Notes: a model not told the origin generated them from the letters alone. 40,117 bases of DNA from an uncultured Eubacteriales bacterium (GCA_900319695.1 ONPN01000018.1:1-40117), one strand, 5' to 3'. Positions 1-8,921 are shown, counted from the first letter of the stretch. Translations and numbers: made by a program.

Positions 1-1452
1 GTCGGCATCGGCAGCTATACCATCGACTACACAACCGACGGCAGCGATCACTATGAGCTCGCCAGGTTCAGCCAGAGTCACGCGAAGGTGCTCAAATGGC
101 AGAGCGTGGACATCGACTGGATCGTCACCGGCGGCACGATCATCATACGCGGCAGCGGCAACGTCTGGCTGGGCGAGGTCGTCGCGCTGACGGAGGACGG
201 GAAAATCATCCCAGCGCGCGCCAATCCCGCGGAGCTTACGGACGAGCAGGAGCTCTGCCCGGAAAAATATACCTTCCTCAACTCCAGCTACTTCGATGAG
301 ATCTACCATGCCCGCACGGCCTGGGAACAGCTCGAGGGCATACAGCCCTATGAGATCACCCACCCGCCCCTGGGCAAGACCATCATCGGCCTCGGTATCC
401 GCCTCTTCGGCATGACGCCCTTCGGCTGGCGCTTCTCGGGGACGCTCTTCGGCGTGCTGATGCTGCCTGCGCTCTATATCCTCGCTAAAAAGCTCTTCGG
501 CGGGAGTATCGTCCCGGCGGCCTGCACGGCGCTGATGGCGACGGACTTCATGCACTTTGTTCAGACGCGCATCGCCACCATCGACACCTACGCCGTTTTC
601 TTCACCCTGCTGATGTACCTGTTCATGTACCTCTTCCTCAGCGAGGGGCGGCTGCGTGACCTTGCCCTCTGCGGCGTGAGCTTCGGTCTCGGCATTGCCA
701 GCAAGTGGACCTGCTTCTATGCCGGGGCGGGCCTCGCGGTGATCTGGCTGTGCTGGGTTGTCGGCGGGCTGCGCACGCGAAGCCTGGACTGGAAGGGCTT
801 TGTAAAAAACGCGCTCTTTTGCGTCGTGTTTTTTATCCTTGTCCCGGCGGCCATCTATTACTTTTCGTACCTGCCCTACGGGGCCGCGCGGGGGATCACA
901 AATCCCTTCTGCCGCGACTATCTGCGCATCGTGCTGGATAATCAGCGCTATATGTTCAGCTATCACTCCGCCCTTGTGGCGACGCACCCCTACGACTCGC
1001 GCTGGTATCAGTGGATTCTGGACATCCGGCCCATCCTGTACTATCTGGAGTATCTGCCGGACGGGCGGGTGTCGAGCTTCGGCGCCTTTGTAAACCCCGT
1101 CCTCTGCTGGGGCGGGCTGATGGCGCTGTTTGTGCTGGGGTATCTCGCTGTCATGCGGCGGGATCGGGCCTCGGCGTTCATCCTGGTGGGGTATCTCGCG
1201 CAGCTTCTGCCCTGGGTCTTCGTGACGCGCCTGACCTTCGCCTATCACTACTTCCCGTGCACGATCTTTCTGGCCCTGGCCCTTGGCCGATGCTTCGACG
1301 TTGACGAGCGTAACTTACCCTACGGGAAGGTGCTGACCGCCGCCTTCGTACTGATGAGCTTTGCGGTGTTCGTTCTGTTCTATCCCAAGCTCGCGGGCGT
1401 ACCCGTCACCAAAGGCATCCTCCGCTCCTGGCTGCCCACCTGGCCGTTTTAA
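1..1452 (+). CDS. PMT/GT39-type membrane glycosyltransferase, 5'-truncated by window edge
   Basis: The reading frame is open from base 1, so the start lies outside the window; 483 residues are visible. The product resembles protein O-mannosyltransferase / ArnT-like (GT39, GT-C fold) enzymes, which transfer a sugar from a polyprenyl-phosphate carrier on the outer face of the membrane. The family's acidic motif is seen as YFDEIYHARTA (D99-E100 of the visible part) followed by HPPLGK in the first extracytoplasmic loop, then about eight to nine hydrophobic segments to the C-terminus. The part before the DE motif (visible residues 1-85) is beta-rich and probably an extracytoplasmic accessory domain, which is unusual at this position and suggests a longer multi-domain protein. 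A strong terminator follows the stop. Acceptor and sugar donor cannot be told from sequence. Confidence 0.85.
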   Translation, partial: VGIGSYTIDYTTDGSDHYELARFSQSHAKVLKWQSVDIDWIVTGGTIIIRGSGNVWLGEVVALTEDGKIIPARANPAELTDEQELCPEKYTFLNSSYFDEIYHARTAWEQLEGIQPYEITHPPLGKTIIGLGIRLFGMTPFGWRFSGTLFGVLMLPALYILAKKLFGGSIVPAACTALMATDFMHFVQTRIATIDTYAVFFTLLMYLFMYLFLSEGRLRDLALCGVSFGLGIASKWTCFYAGAGLAVIWLCWVVGGLRTRSLDWKGFVKNALFCVVFFILVPAAIYYFSYLPYGAARGITNPFCRDYLRIVLDNQRYMFSYHSALVATHPYDSRWYQWILDIRPILYYLEYLPDGRVSSFGAFVNPVLCWGGLMALFVLGYLAVMRRDRASAFILVGYLAQLLPWVFVTRLTFAYHYFPCTIFLALALGRCFDVDERNLPYGKVLTAAFVLMSFAVFVLFYPKLAGVPVTKGILRSWLPTWPF

Positions 1453-1459
1453 ACACAAT

Positions 1460-1487
1460 GAGCCCCTCGGGTTTTCCCGAGGGGCTC
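1460..1487. terminator. bidirectional rho-independent terminator
   Basis: A perfect 12-bp stem (GAGCCCCTCGGG / CCCGAGGGGCTC, loop tttt) lies between two convergent genes. It has T-rich sequence on the left and AAAATCTTT on the right, so it can serve both the glycosyltransferase (+) and the reductase (-). Confidence 0.85.
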
Positions 1488-1513
1488 AAAATCTTTATGG
1501 GGTTTTGTGAAAA

Positions 1514-3549
1514 CTATATTCTCATGCAGACGTCCCAGGCGCGCCAGATGACGGTGCGCAGGTTGCCGATGGCAACGCAGTCGCCGACTCTGTGGACGTG
1601 CGGGGCCTTCGGGCCGACGGGCGCGGGAACGAAGCCGATGCCGTTGATGACGGCGTCGCACTCGCAGCGGAAGGTCTCGGTCGGGGTCTTGATGGTGCAG
1701 TAGCCGTCGCCGATTTCGGTGATGGTGCTGTGCAGGTAGACGGGGACCTTGTGGTACTCCATCGCGTCGCGCAGGAAGGAGGTGTTGGCAAGGCAGGTGG
1801 CCTGAGCGGCGACCAGGTCGTTGCCGTACTCGACGATGACGGGGTGCTTGCCGGCGAGAATGAGGTCGTAGGCCGCCTCGCAGGAGGACTGGCCGCCGCC
1901 GAGGAAGACGATCTTGTCGCCCTCCACGCTCTTCTCACGCAGGAGCTCGCGGAAGGAGTGGGTCTTGTCGAAGCCCTTGATCTGGGGCATGGTTCTGGGC
2001 ACGGAGCCGGTGCAGACGATGATCTCATCGAAGCCGCGGCGGATGGTGCCGAGATCGTTGACCTCGGTATTGAAGCGAACCTCAATGCCGGCCTTGGCGA
2101 TCTCTCTCTTGTACCAGGCGATGAGCTCCTTGTCGTTCTCCTTGAAGGTCATGGCGGAGGCCGTGAGGAACAGGCCGCCGAGCTGGTCTTCCTTCTCGAA
2201 GATCACGGGGTTGTGGCCGCGCTTTTTCAGAACCAGCGCGCACTCCATGCCGCCGACGCCGCCGCCGATGATCGCAACCTTCTTGGGATGCTTCGTCGGG
2301 ACGATCTTGTAGCGGTTGTGCTGCATGGTGGGCGGGTTCAGAGCGCAGCGGCCCAGGTGCAGGGAGTCGCCCAGGGACTGCATGTTCTCGGTGCCGTTTT
2401 GTGGCAGCGGATGCAGGGACGGATGTCCTCCTCGTGACCGGTGCGGATCTTGGTGACCCAGTTCTCATCGACCAGATTCTGGCGCGCGATGGCCACGGCG
2501 TCAAGTCTGCCCGCGGCGATCTCCTCGGCGGCCTTGACCGGGTCCATACGACCAGCGCAGGCGACGGGGATGTCAATAAACTGACGGATATGCTCGACGT
2601 CCTCGAGGTTGCAGTTGTCGGGCATGTACTGTGGCGGGTGAGCCCAGTACCAGGCGTCGTAGGTGCCGTTGTCGCAGTTGAGGAAGGCGTAGCCGGCGTC
2701 CTGGAGGATCTTGACGGCCTTCTCGGACTCGGACATATCGCGGCCGAATTCCTCAAACTCCTCGTAAGGCATCGCGCCCTTGCGCCAGCCTTTTGTGCAG
2801 GAGCGGACGGAGTAGCGCAGGGAGACGGGGAAGTCGTCCCCGGCCTGCCGGTGGATCTCCTGGACGATCTCGGTGGCGAAGCGCAGGCGGTTTTCAAGGC
2901 TGCCGCCGTACTGGTCGGTACGGAAGTTCATGTTCGCGATGGCGAACTGGTCGAGGTTGTAGCCCTCGTGCACGGCGTGGATCTCAACGCCGTCGACGCC
3001 GGCCTCGCGCAGCTTCTTGGCGGTGGCGCCGAAGTGCCAGACCATCTCCTGGATCTCCTCAATGGTGAAGGGACGGGAGTTGAAGTTGTCGGCCCAGCGG
3101 TTGGGGGTGGCGGAGGCGGAGGCGCAGGCGTACTGCACGTCGACGACGGGGCTTGCCAGCTTGTTGAGCAGATCGTTGCGGCCCAGGGCTGCCATCCAGG
3201 GCGTGACCGCCATGGAGCGGCCGAAGCCGCCGGCCAGCTGGATGAAGAGCTTGCCGCCGGTCTTGTGGTACTCGTCCATGTAGGGCTTGAGCACACGGTA
3301 CATCTGACGGTTGGAGTCCAGCCACTTGCGGCCCATGGTGTCGCGGATGACCTGCATGCCGGGCAGGACCAGACCGACGCCGTCCTTGGCGCGCTGGAGC
3401 AGGAAGTTTGCGGCCTCTTCGTCAAAGTGAGACGGCTCCAGCCAGCCGAACAGGGTCGTGCCGCCCATGGAACACTGTACGATGCGGTTCGGGATCTCTA
3501 CCTCTCCGATCTTAAACGGAGTAAACAGAGCTTCATACTTTGGATTCAT
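1514..3549 (-). pseudogene. Old-yellow-enzyme / 2-enoate reductase family protein, frameshifted
   Basis: Two overlapping frames encode the halves of one flavoenzyme of the 2,4-dienoyl-CoA / 2-enoate reductase type. Residues 1-390 from 3549 form the FMN TIM barrel, with the family segment RTDQYGGSLENR. The second frame, from about 2395 to 1514, carries the 4Fe-4S-to-FAD/NAD part with the Rossmann motif GGGVGGMECA and a second dinucleotide motif FLGGGQSSCEA. The join is in a run of four A (minus strand) just after CIRCH; one extra A would restore a single frame of about 678 residues reading CIRCHKNG. After repair, Cys-x2-Cys and a distal Cys (GRCALNP) are present, but the third Cys expected three residues after the second is not evident. 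The start at 3549 has an AAGGGG site 7 nt upstream. The small membrane gene before it is probably co-transcribed. The change may be a true mutation or a homopolymer error in the assembly. Confidence 0.8.
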
Positions 3550-3590
3550 AGTTTAACCCCTTTTTCATTTGTTTTCTGAATTCGGTCGGA

Positions 3591-3797
3591 TTACGGGAGC
3601 AGCGCCTTCACAAAGTGGATGGGCCATCCGAGCAGATCACCGAGCAGACGGACCTTATCCAGAATCGCCAGATAGGTGTCTTCACCCAGAATGCCGAACA
3701 GCTTCTCCTGCGCCTCGTCGGTGCTCAGCAGCTTGAACAGGCCGAAGCCCACGCAGCCGAAGCACACAAGGACCAGAAACTTCTTGATGATCTTCAT
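3591..3797 (-). CDS. small single-pass membrane protein, function unknown
   Basis: This is a 68-residue protein with a basic N-terminus (MKIIKK) and one hydrophobic segment at about residues 7-24, followed by a short amphipathic tail. A GCAGGAGG ribosome site stands upstream of the ATG, and a consensus sigma-A promoter (3854-3882) lies just before it. The reductase gene starts 41 bp downstream on the same strand with no terminator between, so the two probably form one transcript; the small protein may anchor or assist the reductase, but this is inference from position only. I do not recognise a family. Confidence 0.7.
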   Translation of the reverse strand: MKIIKKFLVLVCFGCVGFGLFKLLSTDEAQEKLFGILGEDTYLAILDKVRLLGDLLGWPIHFVKALLP

Positions 3798-3853
3798 ATG
3801 GAAATTTCCTCCTGCTGTGAAAATTTGATGGTTTTTGCATTTTTGCTGTGAAT

Positions 3854-3882
3854 ATTATACTGATTTTGCCCCCATGCGTCAA
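3854..3882 (-). promoter_or_regulatory. sigma-A promoter for small membrane protein and reductase
   Basis: Read on the minus strand: TTGACG, 17-bp spacer, TATAAT. It is the best consensus promoter in the window and sits about 55 bp upstream of the start at 3797. Confidence 0.8.
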
Positions 3883-3957
3883 TCCCCTTTGTGCCGATTT
3901 GAACAAAAGAGGGAAAATTGTAAGGGGAGGAGAATCAAAAAAGCGGGCGAAATTCTA

Positions 3958-3986
3958 TGTACAAATCAGAGAAAAACTGTTATAAT
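3958..3986 (+). promoter_or_regulatory. sigma-A promoter for nucleotidyltransferase-galE
   Basis: TGTACA, 17-bp spacer, TATAAT, 35 bp upstream of the start codon at 4022. It is divergent from the promoter at 3854-3882. Confidence 0.6.
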
Positions 3987-4021
3987 AAAACATCATTTTT
4001 AACGATAACCGAGGTGTTTGT

Positions 4022-4930
4022 ATGCGCCAGCCTACCCTTGTGATTCTGGCTGCCGGGATGGGCAGCCGCTTCGGCGGACTCAAGCAGATCATGCCTGTGG
4101 ACGATGCGGGCCACGCCATCATTGATTTTTCCCTCTTTGACGCCTACCGCGCGGGCTTTCGTCAGGTCGCCTTCATCATCAAGAAGGAGATCGAGGCCGA
4201 CTTCAAGGCAGCCGTCGGTACGCGCATGGAGAAGTACTTTGACGTGAAATATGTCTTTCAGAGTACCGACATTCTGCCCGAGGGCTATACCCTCCCCGAG
4301 GGCCGCGTCAAACCCTGGGGCACGGGCCACGCGGTGCTCTGCTGCCGGGGCGTGGTGGACGGGCCCTTCGCCGTCATCAATGCCGACGACTTCTACGGCC
4401 CGACCGCGTTCAAGGCTCTCTACGATTTTCTCGCCGCCGACCGCCCGGAGAACGAGCACGCCATGGTCGCCTATCTCCTGCGCAACACCGTGACGGAGAG
4501 CGGCTACGTCTCCCGCGGCATCTGCCGGGTGGAGGACGGCTGCCTCACCGACGTGGTGGAGCGCGTACATATCGAAAAGCGCGGCGAGGACGCGGCCTAT
4601 ACCGAGGACGGGGAGCGCTGGTTCGATCTGCCCGGCGATGTGCCCGTGTCCATGAACTGCTGGGCCTTCGGGCGCTCCATGCTCGATGAACTGTATGCCC
4701 GCTTCCCCAAATGGCTGGACGAAAGTCTGCCCGTCAACCCGCTGAAAGCGGAATACTTCCTGCCCTCTGTCGCCAACGCCTGCATCAAGGATGGCAGCGC
4801 CTCCGTGCGCGTCCTGCCCTGCCATGAGCAGTGGTACGGCATGACCTACAAGGAGGATGCGGAGAGCGTGAAGGCCGCCATCCGGGCCATGCGTGAAAAG
4901 GGCGTCTATCCCGAAACACTGTTAGATTAA
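4022..4930 (+). CDS. NDP-sugar nucleotidyltransferase family protein
   Basis: This 302-residue protein is predicted to join a sugar phosphate to a nucleoside triphosphate, giving an activated sugar in the cytoplasm. The N-terminal signature LAAGMGSRFGGLKQ (residues 9-22) is the nucleotide-binding loop of sugar nucleotidyltransferases, and the INADDF segment (D122-D123) is the likely metal-binding site. The distal part has no left-handed beta-helix, so it is a single-domain enzyme. A GAGGTG ribosome site precedes the ATG by 7 nt. galE follows 19 bp later on the same strand, which fits a role in UDP-sugar supply, and a membrane glycosyltransferase lies 2.5 kb upstream. The exact sugar is not readable from the sequence. 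Confidence 0.8.
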   Translation: MRQPTLVILAAGMGSRFGGLKQIMPVDDAGHAIIDFSLFDAYRAGFRQVAFIIKKEIEADFKAAVGTRMEKYFDVKYVFQSTDILPEGYTLPEGRVKPWGTGHAVLCCRGVVDGPFAVINADDFYGPTAFKALYDFLAADRPENEHAMVAYLLRNTVTESGYVSRGICRVEDGCLTDVVERVHIEKRGEDAAYTEDGERWFDLPGDVPVSMNCWAFGRSMLDELYARFPKWLDESLPVNPLKAEYFLPSVANACIKDGSASVRVLPCHEQWYGMTYKEDAESVKAAIRAMREKGVYPETLLD

Positions 4931-4949
4931 TTGATAAAGGAGAAACAAC

Positions 4950-5966
4950 ATGAATGTTCTTGTTACCGGCGGCGCGGGCTATATCGGCAGCCATACCTGT
5001 GTGGAGCTGTTAAACCGCGGTTACGGCGTCGTCGTCATCGACAACCTGGTCAATTCCAACCCCAAGGCCATCGAGCGCGTGGAGCAGATCACCGGCAAAA
5101 AGGTGGCCTTCTACGAAAACGACGTGCGCGATCGCGCGGCGCTCGACCGCATTTTTGAAAAGCACGACATAGGCTGCGCCATCCACTTCGCGGGACTCAA
5201 GGCCGTGGGCGAGTCGGTGGCCATGCCGCTGGAATACTACGACAACAACCTGTATTCCACCATCCGCCTCTGCGAGGCCATGCGCGACCACGGCGTACAC
5301 GACATCGTGTTCTCCTCCTCCGCGACGGTCTACTCCGGCGACAACGAGGTGCCGCTCAGGGAGACCAGCAAAACCGGCAACTGCACCAACCCCTACGGCT
5401 GGACCAAGTACATGTCCGAGCAGATCCTGCGCGATACGGCCAAGGCGGTGGACGACTTCTCCGTCTCCCTCCTGCGCTATTTCAACCCCATCGGCGCACA
5501 CGCCAGCGGCCTGATCGGCGAGGACCCACGCGGCATCCCGAATAACCTCATGCCCTTTATCGCCCAGGTCGCCGTAGGCCGCCGCGACCATCTGAGTGTC
5601 TTCGGCAGCGACTACGATACCCCGGACGGCACCGGCGTGCGCGACTACATCCACGTCGTCGACCTCGCGCGCGGCCATGTCTGCGCCATCGAGTACATGA
5701 TGAAGCACCGCGGCGAGAATGTCTTCAACCTCGGCACCGGCACGGGCTACAGCGTGCTGGATATGGTCAAGGCATTTGAGCGCGTCACCGGCGTGAAGAT
5801 CCCCTATGAGATCGTGGACCGCCGCCCCGGCGACCTCGCCACCGTGTACTCGAGCCCCGACAAGAGCGCGCAGCTTTTGGGCTGGAAGGCGGAGTACACG
5901 CTCGACGACATGTGCCGCGACACCTGGGCCTGGCAGTCGAAGAACCCGATGGGCTACGAATCCTGA
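4950..5966 (+). CDS. galE: UDP-glucose 4-epimerase GalE
   Basis: GalE interconverts UDP-glucose and UDP-galactose using tightly bound NAD. The 338-residue length matches the family. The Rossmann motif GGAGYIG is at residues 7-13, the catalytic Ser124 lies in SSSATVY, and the Y149-x3-K153 pair is in NPYGWTKYM; these positions equal those of the Escherichia coli enzyme. The start has an AAAGGAG site 8 nt upstream. It is the second gene of a two-gene operon with a nucleotidyltransferase and is closed by a strong terminator at 5978-6016. Together they supply galactose-type donors for surface glycans or allow galactose use through the Leloir pathway. Confidence 0.95.
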   Translation: MNVLVTGGAGYIGSHTCVELLNRGYGVVVIDNLVNSNPKAIERVEQITGKKVAFYENDVRDRAALDRIFEKHDIGCAIHFAGLKAVGESVAMPLEYYDNNLYSTIRLCEAMRDHGVHDIVFSSSATVYSGDNEVPLRETSKTGNCTNPYGWTKYMSEQILRDTAKAVDDFSVSLLRYFNPIGAHASGLIGEDPRGIPNNLMPFIAQVAVGRRDHLSVFGSDYDTPDGTGVRDYIHVVDLARGHVCAIEYMMKHRGENVFNLGTGTGYSVLDMVKAFERVTGVKIPYEIVDRRPGDLATVYSSPDKSAQLLGWKAEYTLDDMCRDTWAWQSKNPMGYES

Positions 5967-5977
5967 GTTTGAAGTCT

Positions 5978-6016
5978 GGAGAGTGAAGGTTCGGTATCCT
6001 TCACTCTCCGTTTTTT
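5978..6016 (+). terminator. rho-independent terminator after galE
   Basis: A perfect 12-bp stem (GGAGAGTGAAGG / CCTTCACTCTCC, 8-nt loop) is followed by a run of seven T. Confidence 0.9.
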
Positions 6017-6104
6017 TGCGGAAAATGCGGGGAAGACTTTCCGGCCGAGAAAAGAGACGCCGCCGGGGATTGGAAAAGATTGCCGATGCGGCGCGAAAAA
6101 AGGC

Positions 6105-6133
6105 TTGTGTTTTCAGGCTGATTCTGCTACTAT
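6105..6133 (+). promoter_or_regulatory. sigma-A promoter of the scaffold-GGGtGRT operon
   Basis: TTGTGT, 17-bp spacer, TACTAT. Transcription would start near 6139, giving a leader of about 115 nt before the start codon at 6255. Confidence 0.7.
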
Positions 6134-6138
6134 AGGGG

Positions 6139-6229
6139 ACGCAAGGGAATGAAGTGCTCCCTGGGAAAACCGAACCGCTGTAAAAACAGCTGATGGCTTC
6201 TGCCTTGAAGCAGGGGCATCGGCTTTTTT
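6139..6229 (+). promoter_or_regulatory. attenuator leader / candidate riboswitch with intrinsic terminator
   Basis: The leader contains a GGGA..TCCC hairpin near 6145-6161, an unpaired GGGAAAACCGAACC stretch, then the hairpin GCTGT-aaaa-ACAGC (6177-6190). This hairpin shares bases with the next stem, GCTGATG (6189-6195) pairing with CATCGGC (6217-6223), which contains an inner CTGC/GCAG stem and is followed by six T (6224-6229). The last structure is a rho-independent terminator placed between promoter and gene, and the overlap with the preceding hairpin gives a ready switch. The elements GGGAA and CCGCTGTAA are reminiscent of the cobalamin riboswitch core, but the leader is short and the match is weak, so the ligand is not assigned. 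A covariance-model search would decide. Confidence 0.55.
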
Positions 6230-6254
6230 GATACTTACACAGGAGGAATGGCCT

Positions 6255-6947
6255 ATGAATTACACCGCGGAAGTTACGCACATGTGTCCTGTCGCCAAGG
6301 GCGCATACCACGGTCCTGCCCCGATCCCCGAGGAGGGAAAATGGGTGCAGGCCAAAGAGATCGGAGATATCTCCGGCTTTACCCACGGCGTGGGCTGGTG
6401 CGCTCCCCAGCAGGGCGCCTGCAAGCTGACGCTCAACGTCAAGGACGGCATCATCGAGGAGGCCCTCGTCGAGACGCTCGGCTGCTCCGGCATGACCCAC
6501 TCCGCCGCCATGGCTTCGGAGATCCTGATCGGCAAGACCCTACTTGAGGCGCTGAACACCGACCTCGTGTGCGACGCGATCAACACCGCCATGCGCGAGC
6601 TGTTTCTGCAGATCGTCTACGGCCGTACCCAGAGCGCCTTCTCCGAGGGCGGCCTGCTGGTCGGCGCTTCGCTGGAGGATCTCGGCAAGGGTCTGCGCTC
6701 CCAGATCGGCACGATGTTTGCCACCAAGGAGAAGGGCCCGCGTTATCTGGAGATGACCGAGGGCTACTGCTCCAAAATGGCGCTCAACGCCGACGGTGAA
6801 ATCATCGGCTACGAGTTCATCAGCCTCGGCAAGATGATGGACTTCATCAAGGGCGGCATGGACGCGAACGAAGCGCTCAAGAAGGCCACCGGCCACTACG
6901 GTCAGTGGGACGCGGCCGTCAAGTACATTGACCCGCGCAAGGAATAA
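6255..6947 (+). CDS. IscU/NifU-like iron-sulfur scaffold-family protein (GGGtGRT partner)
   Basis: This 230-residue cytoplasmic protein is related to iron-sulfur cluster assembly scaffolds (IscU/NifU N-terminal fold). Conserved-looking cysteines are in GWCAPQQGACK and LGCSGMTHSA, the latter resembling the GCxxS scaffold signature. It is longer than a plain IscU (about 125 residues). The ATG at 6255 is chosen because an AGGAGG site lies 8 nt upstream; an in-frame TTG further upstream would fall in the terminator tail. The GGGtGRT gene follows after 14 bp. This two-gene pairing recurs in anaerobes, but the cellular role of the pair is not established; the leader above suggests metabolite-controlled expression. 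Confidence 0.75.
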   Translation: MNYTAEVTHMCPVAKGAYHGPAPIPEEGKWVQAKEIGDISGFTHGVGWCAPQQGACKLTLNVKDGIIEEALVETLGCSGMTHSAAMASEILIGKTLLEALNTDLVCDAINTAMRELFLQIVYGRTQSAFSEGGLLVGASLEDLGKGLRSQIGTMFATKEKGPRYLEMTEGYCSKMALNADGEIIGYEFISLGKMMDFIKGGMDANEALKKATGHYGQWDAAVKYIDPRKE

Positions 6948-6961
6948 GGGAGGAGCAGACG

Positions 6962-7963
6962 ATGGCATTATTTGAAAACTACGACCGCCGGATCGGCAAG
7001 ATCAACGGCGTGCTGGCCGAGTACGGCATCGCTTCCGTTGAAGAAGCCCGCGAGATCTGCAAGGCCGCCGGCTTCGATCCCTACGAGATCGCCAAGGGCA
7101 TCCAGCCCATCTGCTTTGAGAACGTCTGCTGGGCCTACTGCGTCGGCGCGGCCATCGCCCTCAAGTCCGGGGCGAAGAACGCCGAGGAGGCCGCCCGCGC
7201 CATCGGCATCGGCCTGCAGAGCTTCTGCATCGACGGCTCCGTCGCCGACAACCGCAAGGTCGGCATCGGCCACGGCAACCTCGCCGCCATGCTGCTGAGC
7301 GACGAGACCAAGTGCTTCGCCTTCCTCGCCGGACACGAGTCCTTCGCTGCCGCCGAGGGCGCCATCGGCATCGTCCGTAACGCCAATAAGGTCCGCAAGC
7401 AGCCCCTGCGCGTCATCCTCAACGGTCTTGGCAAGGACGCCGCCCAGATCATCTCCCGCATCAACGGCTTCACCTACGTCCAGACCCAGTACGACTACTT
7501 CACCGGCGAGCTGAAGATCGTCCGTGAGATCCGCTACTCCGAGGGCGAGCGCGCCAACGTCCGCTGCTACGGCGCGGACGACGTGCGCGAGGGCGTGGCC
7601 ATCATGCACGCCGAGGGCGTCGACGTCTCCATCACCGGCAACTCCACCAACCCCACCCGCTTCCAGCACCCGGTCGCGGGCACCTACAAGAAGGAGTGCG
7701 TGGAGCAGGGCAAGAAGTACTTCTCCGTGGCCTCCGGCGGCGGCACGGGCCGCACGCTGCACCCGGACAACATGGCCGCCGGCCCCGCCTCCTACGGCAT
7801 GACCGACACCATGGGCCGTATGCACTCCGACGCCCAGTTTGCCGGTTCCTCCTCCGTCCCCGCGCATGTGGAGATGATGGGCTTCCTCGGCATGGGCAAC
7901 AACCCAATGGTTGGCGCGACCGTCGCCGTGGCCGTGGCCGTGCAGAACAGCCTGAAAGCGTAA
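6962..7963 (+). CDS. GGGtGRT family protein
   Basis: This 333-residue protein carries the name-giving motif of the family, SGGGTGRTLHPDNMA, at about residues 259-273. It is predicted cytoplasmic, with no signal peptide or membrane segment. Glycine-rich segments and conserved Cys residues (ICFENVCWAYC) suggest nucleotide or metal handling, but the biochemical function of the family is not known to me. A GGAGGAG site lies upstream of the ATG. It is co-transcribed with the scaffold-like gene, so an Fe-S related task is the best inference. Transcription ends at the shared hairpin 7992-8027. Confidence 0.85.
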   Translation: MALFENYDRRIGKINGVLAEYGIASVEEAREICKAAGFDPYEIAKGIQPICFENVCWAYCVGAAIALKSGAKNAEEAARAIGIGLQSFCIDGSVADNRKVGIGHGNLAAMLLSDETKCFAFLAGHESFAAAEGAIGIVRNANKVRKQPLRVILNGLGKDAAQIISRINGFTYVQTQYDYFTGELKIVREIRYSEGERANVRCYGADDVREGVAIMHAEGVDVSITGNSTNPTRFQHPVAGTYKKECVEQGKKYFSVASGGGTGRTLHPDNMAAGPASYGMTDTMGRMHSDAQFAGSSSVPAHVEMMGFLGMGNNPMVGATVAVAVAVQNSLKA

Positions 7964-7991
7964 TTCGATTCTTCCCAAAGAAATCATAAAA

Positions 7992-8027
7992 ACGGGTATC
8001 AAGCCAGAAACCTGGTTTGATACCCGT
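7992..8027. terminator. bidirectional terminator between convergent operons
   Basis: A 16-bp perfect stem (ACGGGTATCAAGCCAG and its complement, 4-nt loop) is flanked by AAAA on the left and TTTTT on the right. It serves the GGGtGRT operon (+) and the methionine operon (-). Confidence 0.9.
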
Positions 8028-8030
8028 TTT

Positions 8031-8921
8031 TTATGCTTCGTCCTGCCTGATCCTGTCCATGATCCTGGCGATCAGGGCCGTGCGGCCGAAGGACGTGACG
8101 AGGTAATAGCCGTCCACCCAGGGACGCATACGGCGGGCAAAGTCGACGGAAATCTCCACCGCCAGATCCTCCGCCTCCTCTCGGGTAAGGCCCGCATAGC
8201 GCTCAATGATTTTCTCATCCACGCTGATCCCGGCGATCTCATTGTGCATGAAAAGGGCGTTCCGCTGACTGACGATGGGCATGATCCCGCCGAGAATTTT
8301 GCCCTTGAGGGTTTCACGCGCAAGTTTGAGATGCTCCAGCGCCTCTTCACTCAGAACTGGCTGGGTCAGAAAGCCCTCCGCGCCGTTTTCCTCCTTCTCC
8401 TTTGCAAGGTTCAACTGGATCGGAAAACTGCGGGCGTTGACGTTGAGCGCCCCGAACACCCGGAAGGGCCGCGGCAGCTCTGTCTGCCCGAGCCTGGAGA
8501 CATAGCCGATCATCTTCCGCGAGTTGAGGTTATACACGCCCTTGACCGCCTCGCGCTCGGCCCGCGGGATGGGGTCGCCCATGACGATCAGGACGTTTTG
8601 GACACCCTCGGCGCAGAGACCCAGGAGCAGCGCCCGCGCCGCGTTGAGGTTGCGATCCCGGCACGCCAGATGGGGCAGGGCTTCGACGCCGAGCTCCCTC
8701 TGCAGCTTACAGGCCAGAAGGCTCGAGTCCATGCGGGGCCGGGCGACCGGGCAGTCGGCCAGCGTGATGATGTCCGCGCCTGCGTCGCGCAGCGCCGCCG
8801 CTTTGCGCATATAGTCCGCCGTGTCCGCAAGCTCCGGCGGGTCCAGCTCCACGGCGAAGGGGCGGCGCGCCGGGTCGCACAGGGCCTCCCAGAAGGGGTT
8901 TTGTGTCTCTGTCTCTCTCAT
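8031..8921 (-). CDS. metF: Methylenetetrahydrofolate reductase family protein MetF
   Basis: The 296-residue TIM-barrel flavoprotein is predicted to reduce 5,10-methylene-THF to 5-methyl-THF, the methyl donor for MetH. The N-terminal segment AVELDPPE carries the catalytic-type Glu of the family, and VLIVMGDPIP matches the conserved GDP-containing strand. Its ATG overlaps the metH stop by four bases (ATGA), showing translational coupling. It is the last gene of the operon. The protein lacks the Cys-rich zinc C-domain found in some clostridial MetF/MetV sets, and no MetV-like partner is present here, so the electron donor is open. Confidence 0.85.
   Translation of the reverse strand: MRETETQNPFWEALCDPARRPFAVELDPPELADTADYMRKAAALRDAGADIITLADCPVARPRMDSSLLACKLQRELGVEALPHLACRDRNLNAARALLLGLCAEGVQNVLIVMGDPIPRAEREAVKGVYNLNSRKMIGYVSRLGQTELPRPFRVFGALNVNARSFPIQLNLAKEKEENGAEGFLTQPVLSEEALEHLKLARETLKGKILGGIMPIVSQRNALFMHNEIAGISVDEKIIERYAGLTREEAEDLAVEISVDFARRMRPWVDGYYLVTSFGRTALIARIMDRIRQDEA

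Noticed and set aside
1592-3579. Long plus-strand frames opposite the reductase gene
   Set aside because: They are compositionally low-complexity (Ala/Gly/Val/Asp), have no ribosome sites, and the minus strand encodes recognisable enzyme domains.
6139-6229. Firm assignment of the leader as a cobalamin riboswitch
   Set aside because: Only GGGAA and CCGCTGTAA resemble the conserved core; length and the remaining elements do not fit well enough by eye.
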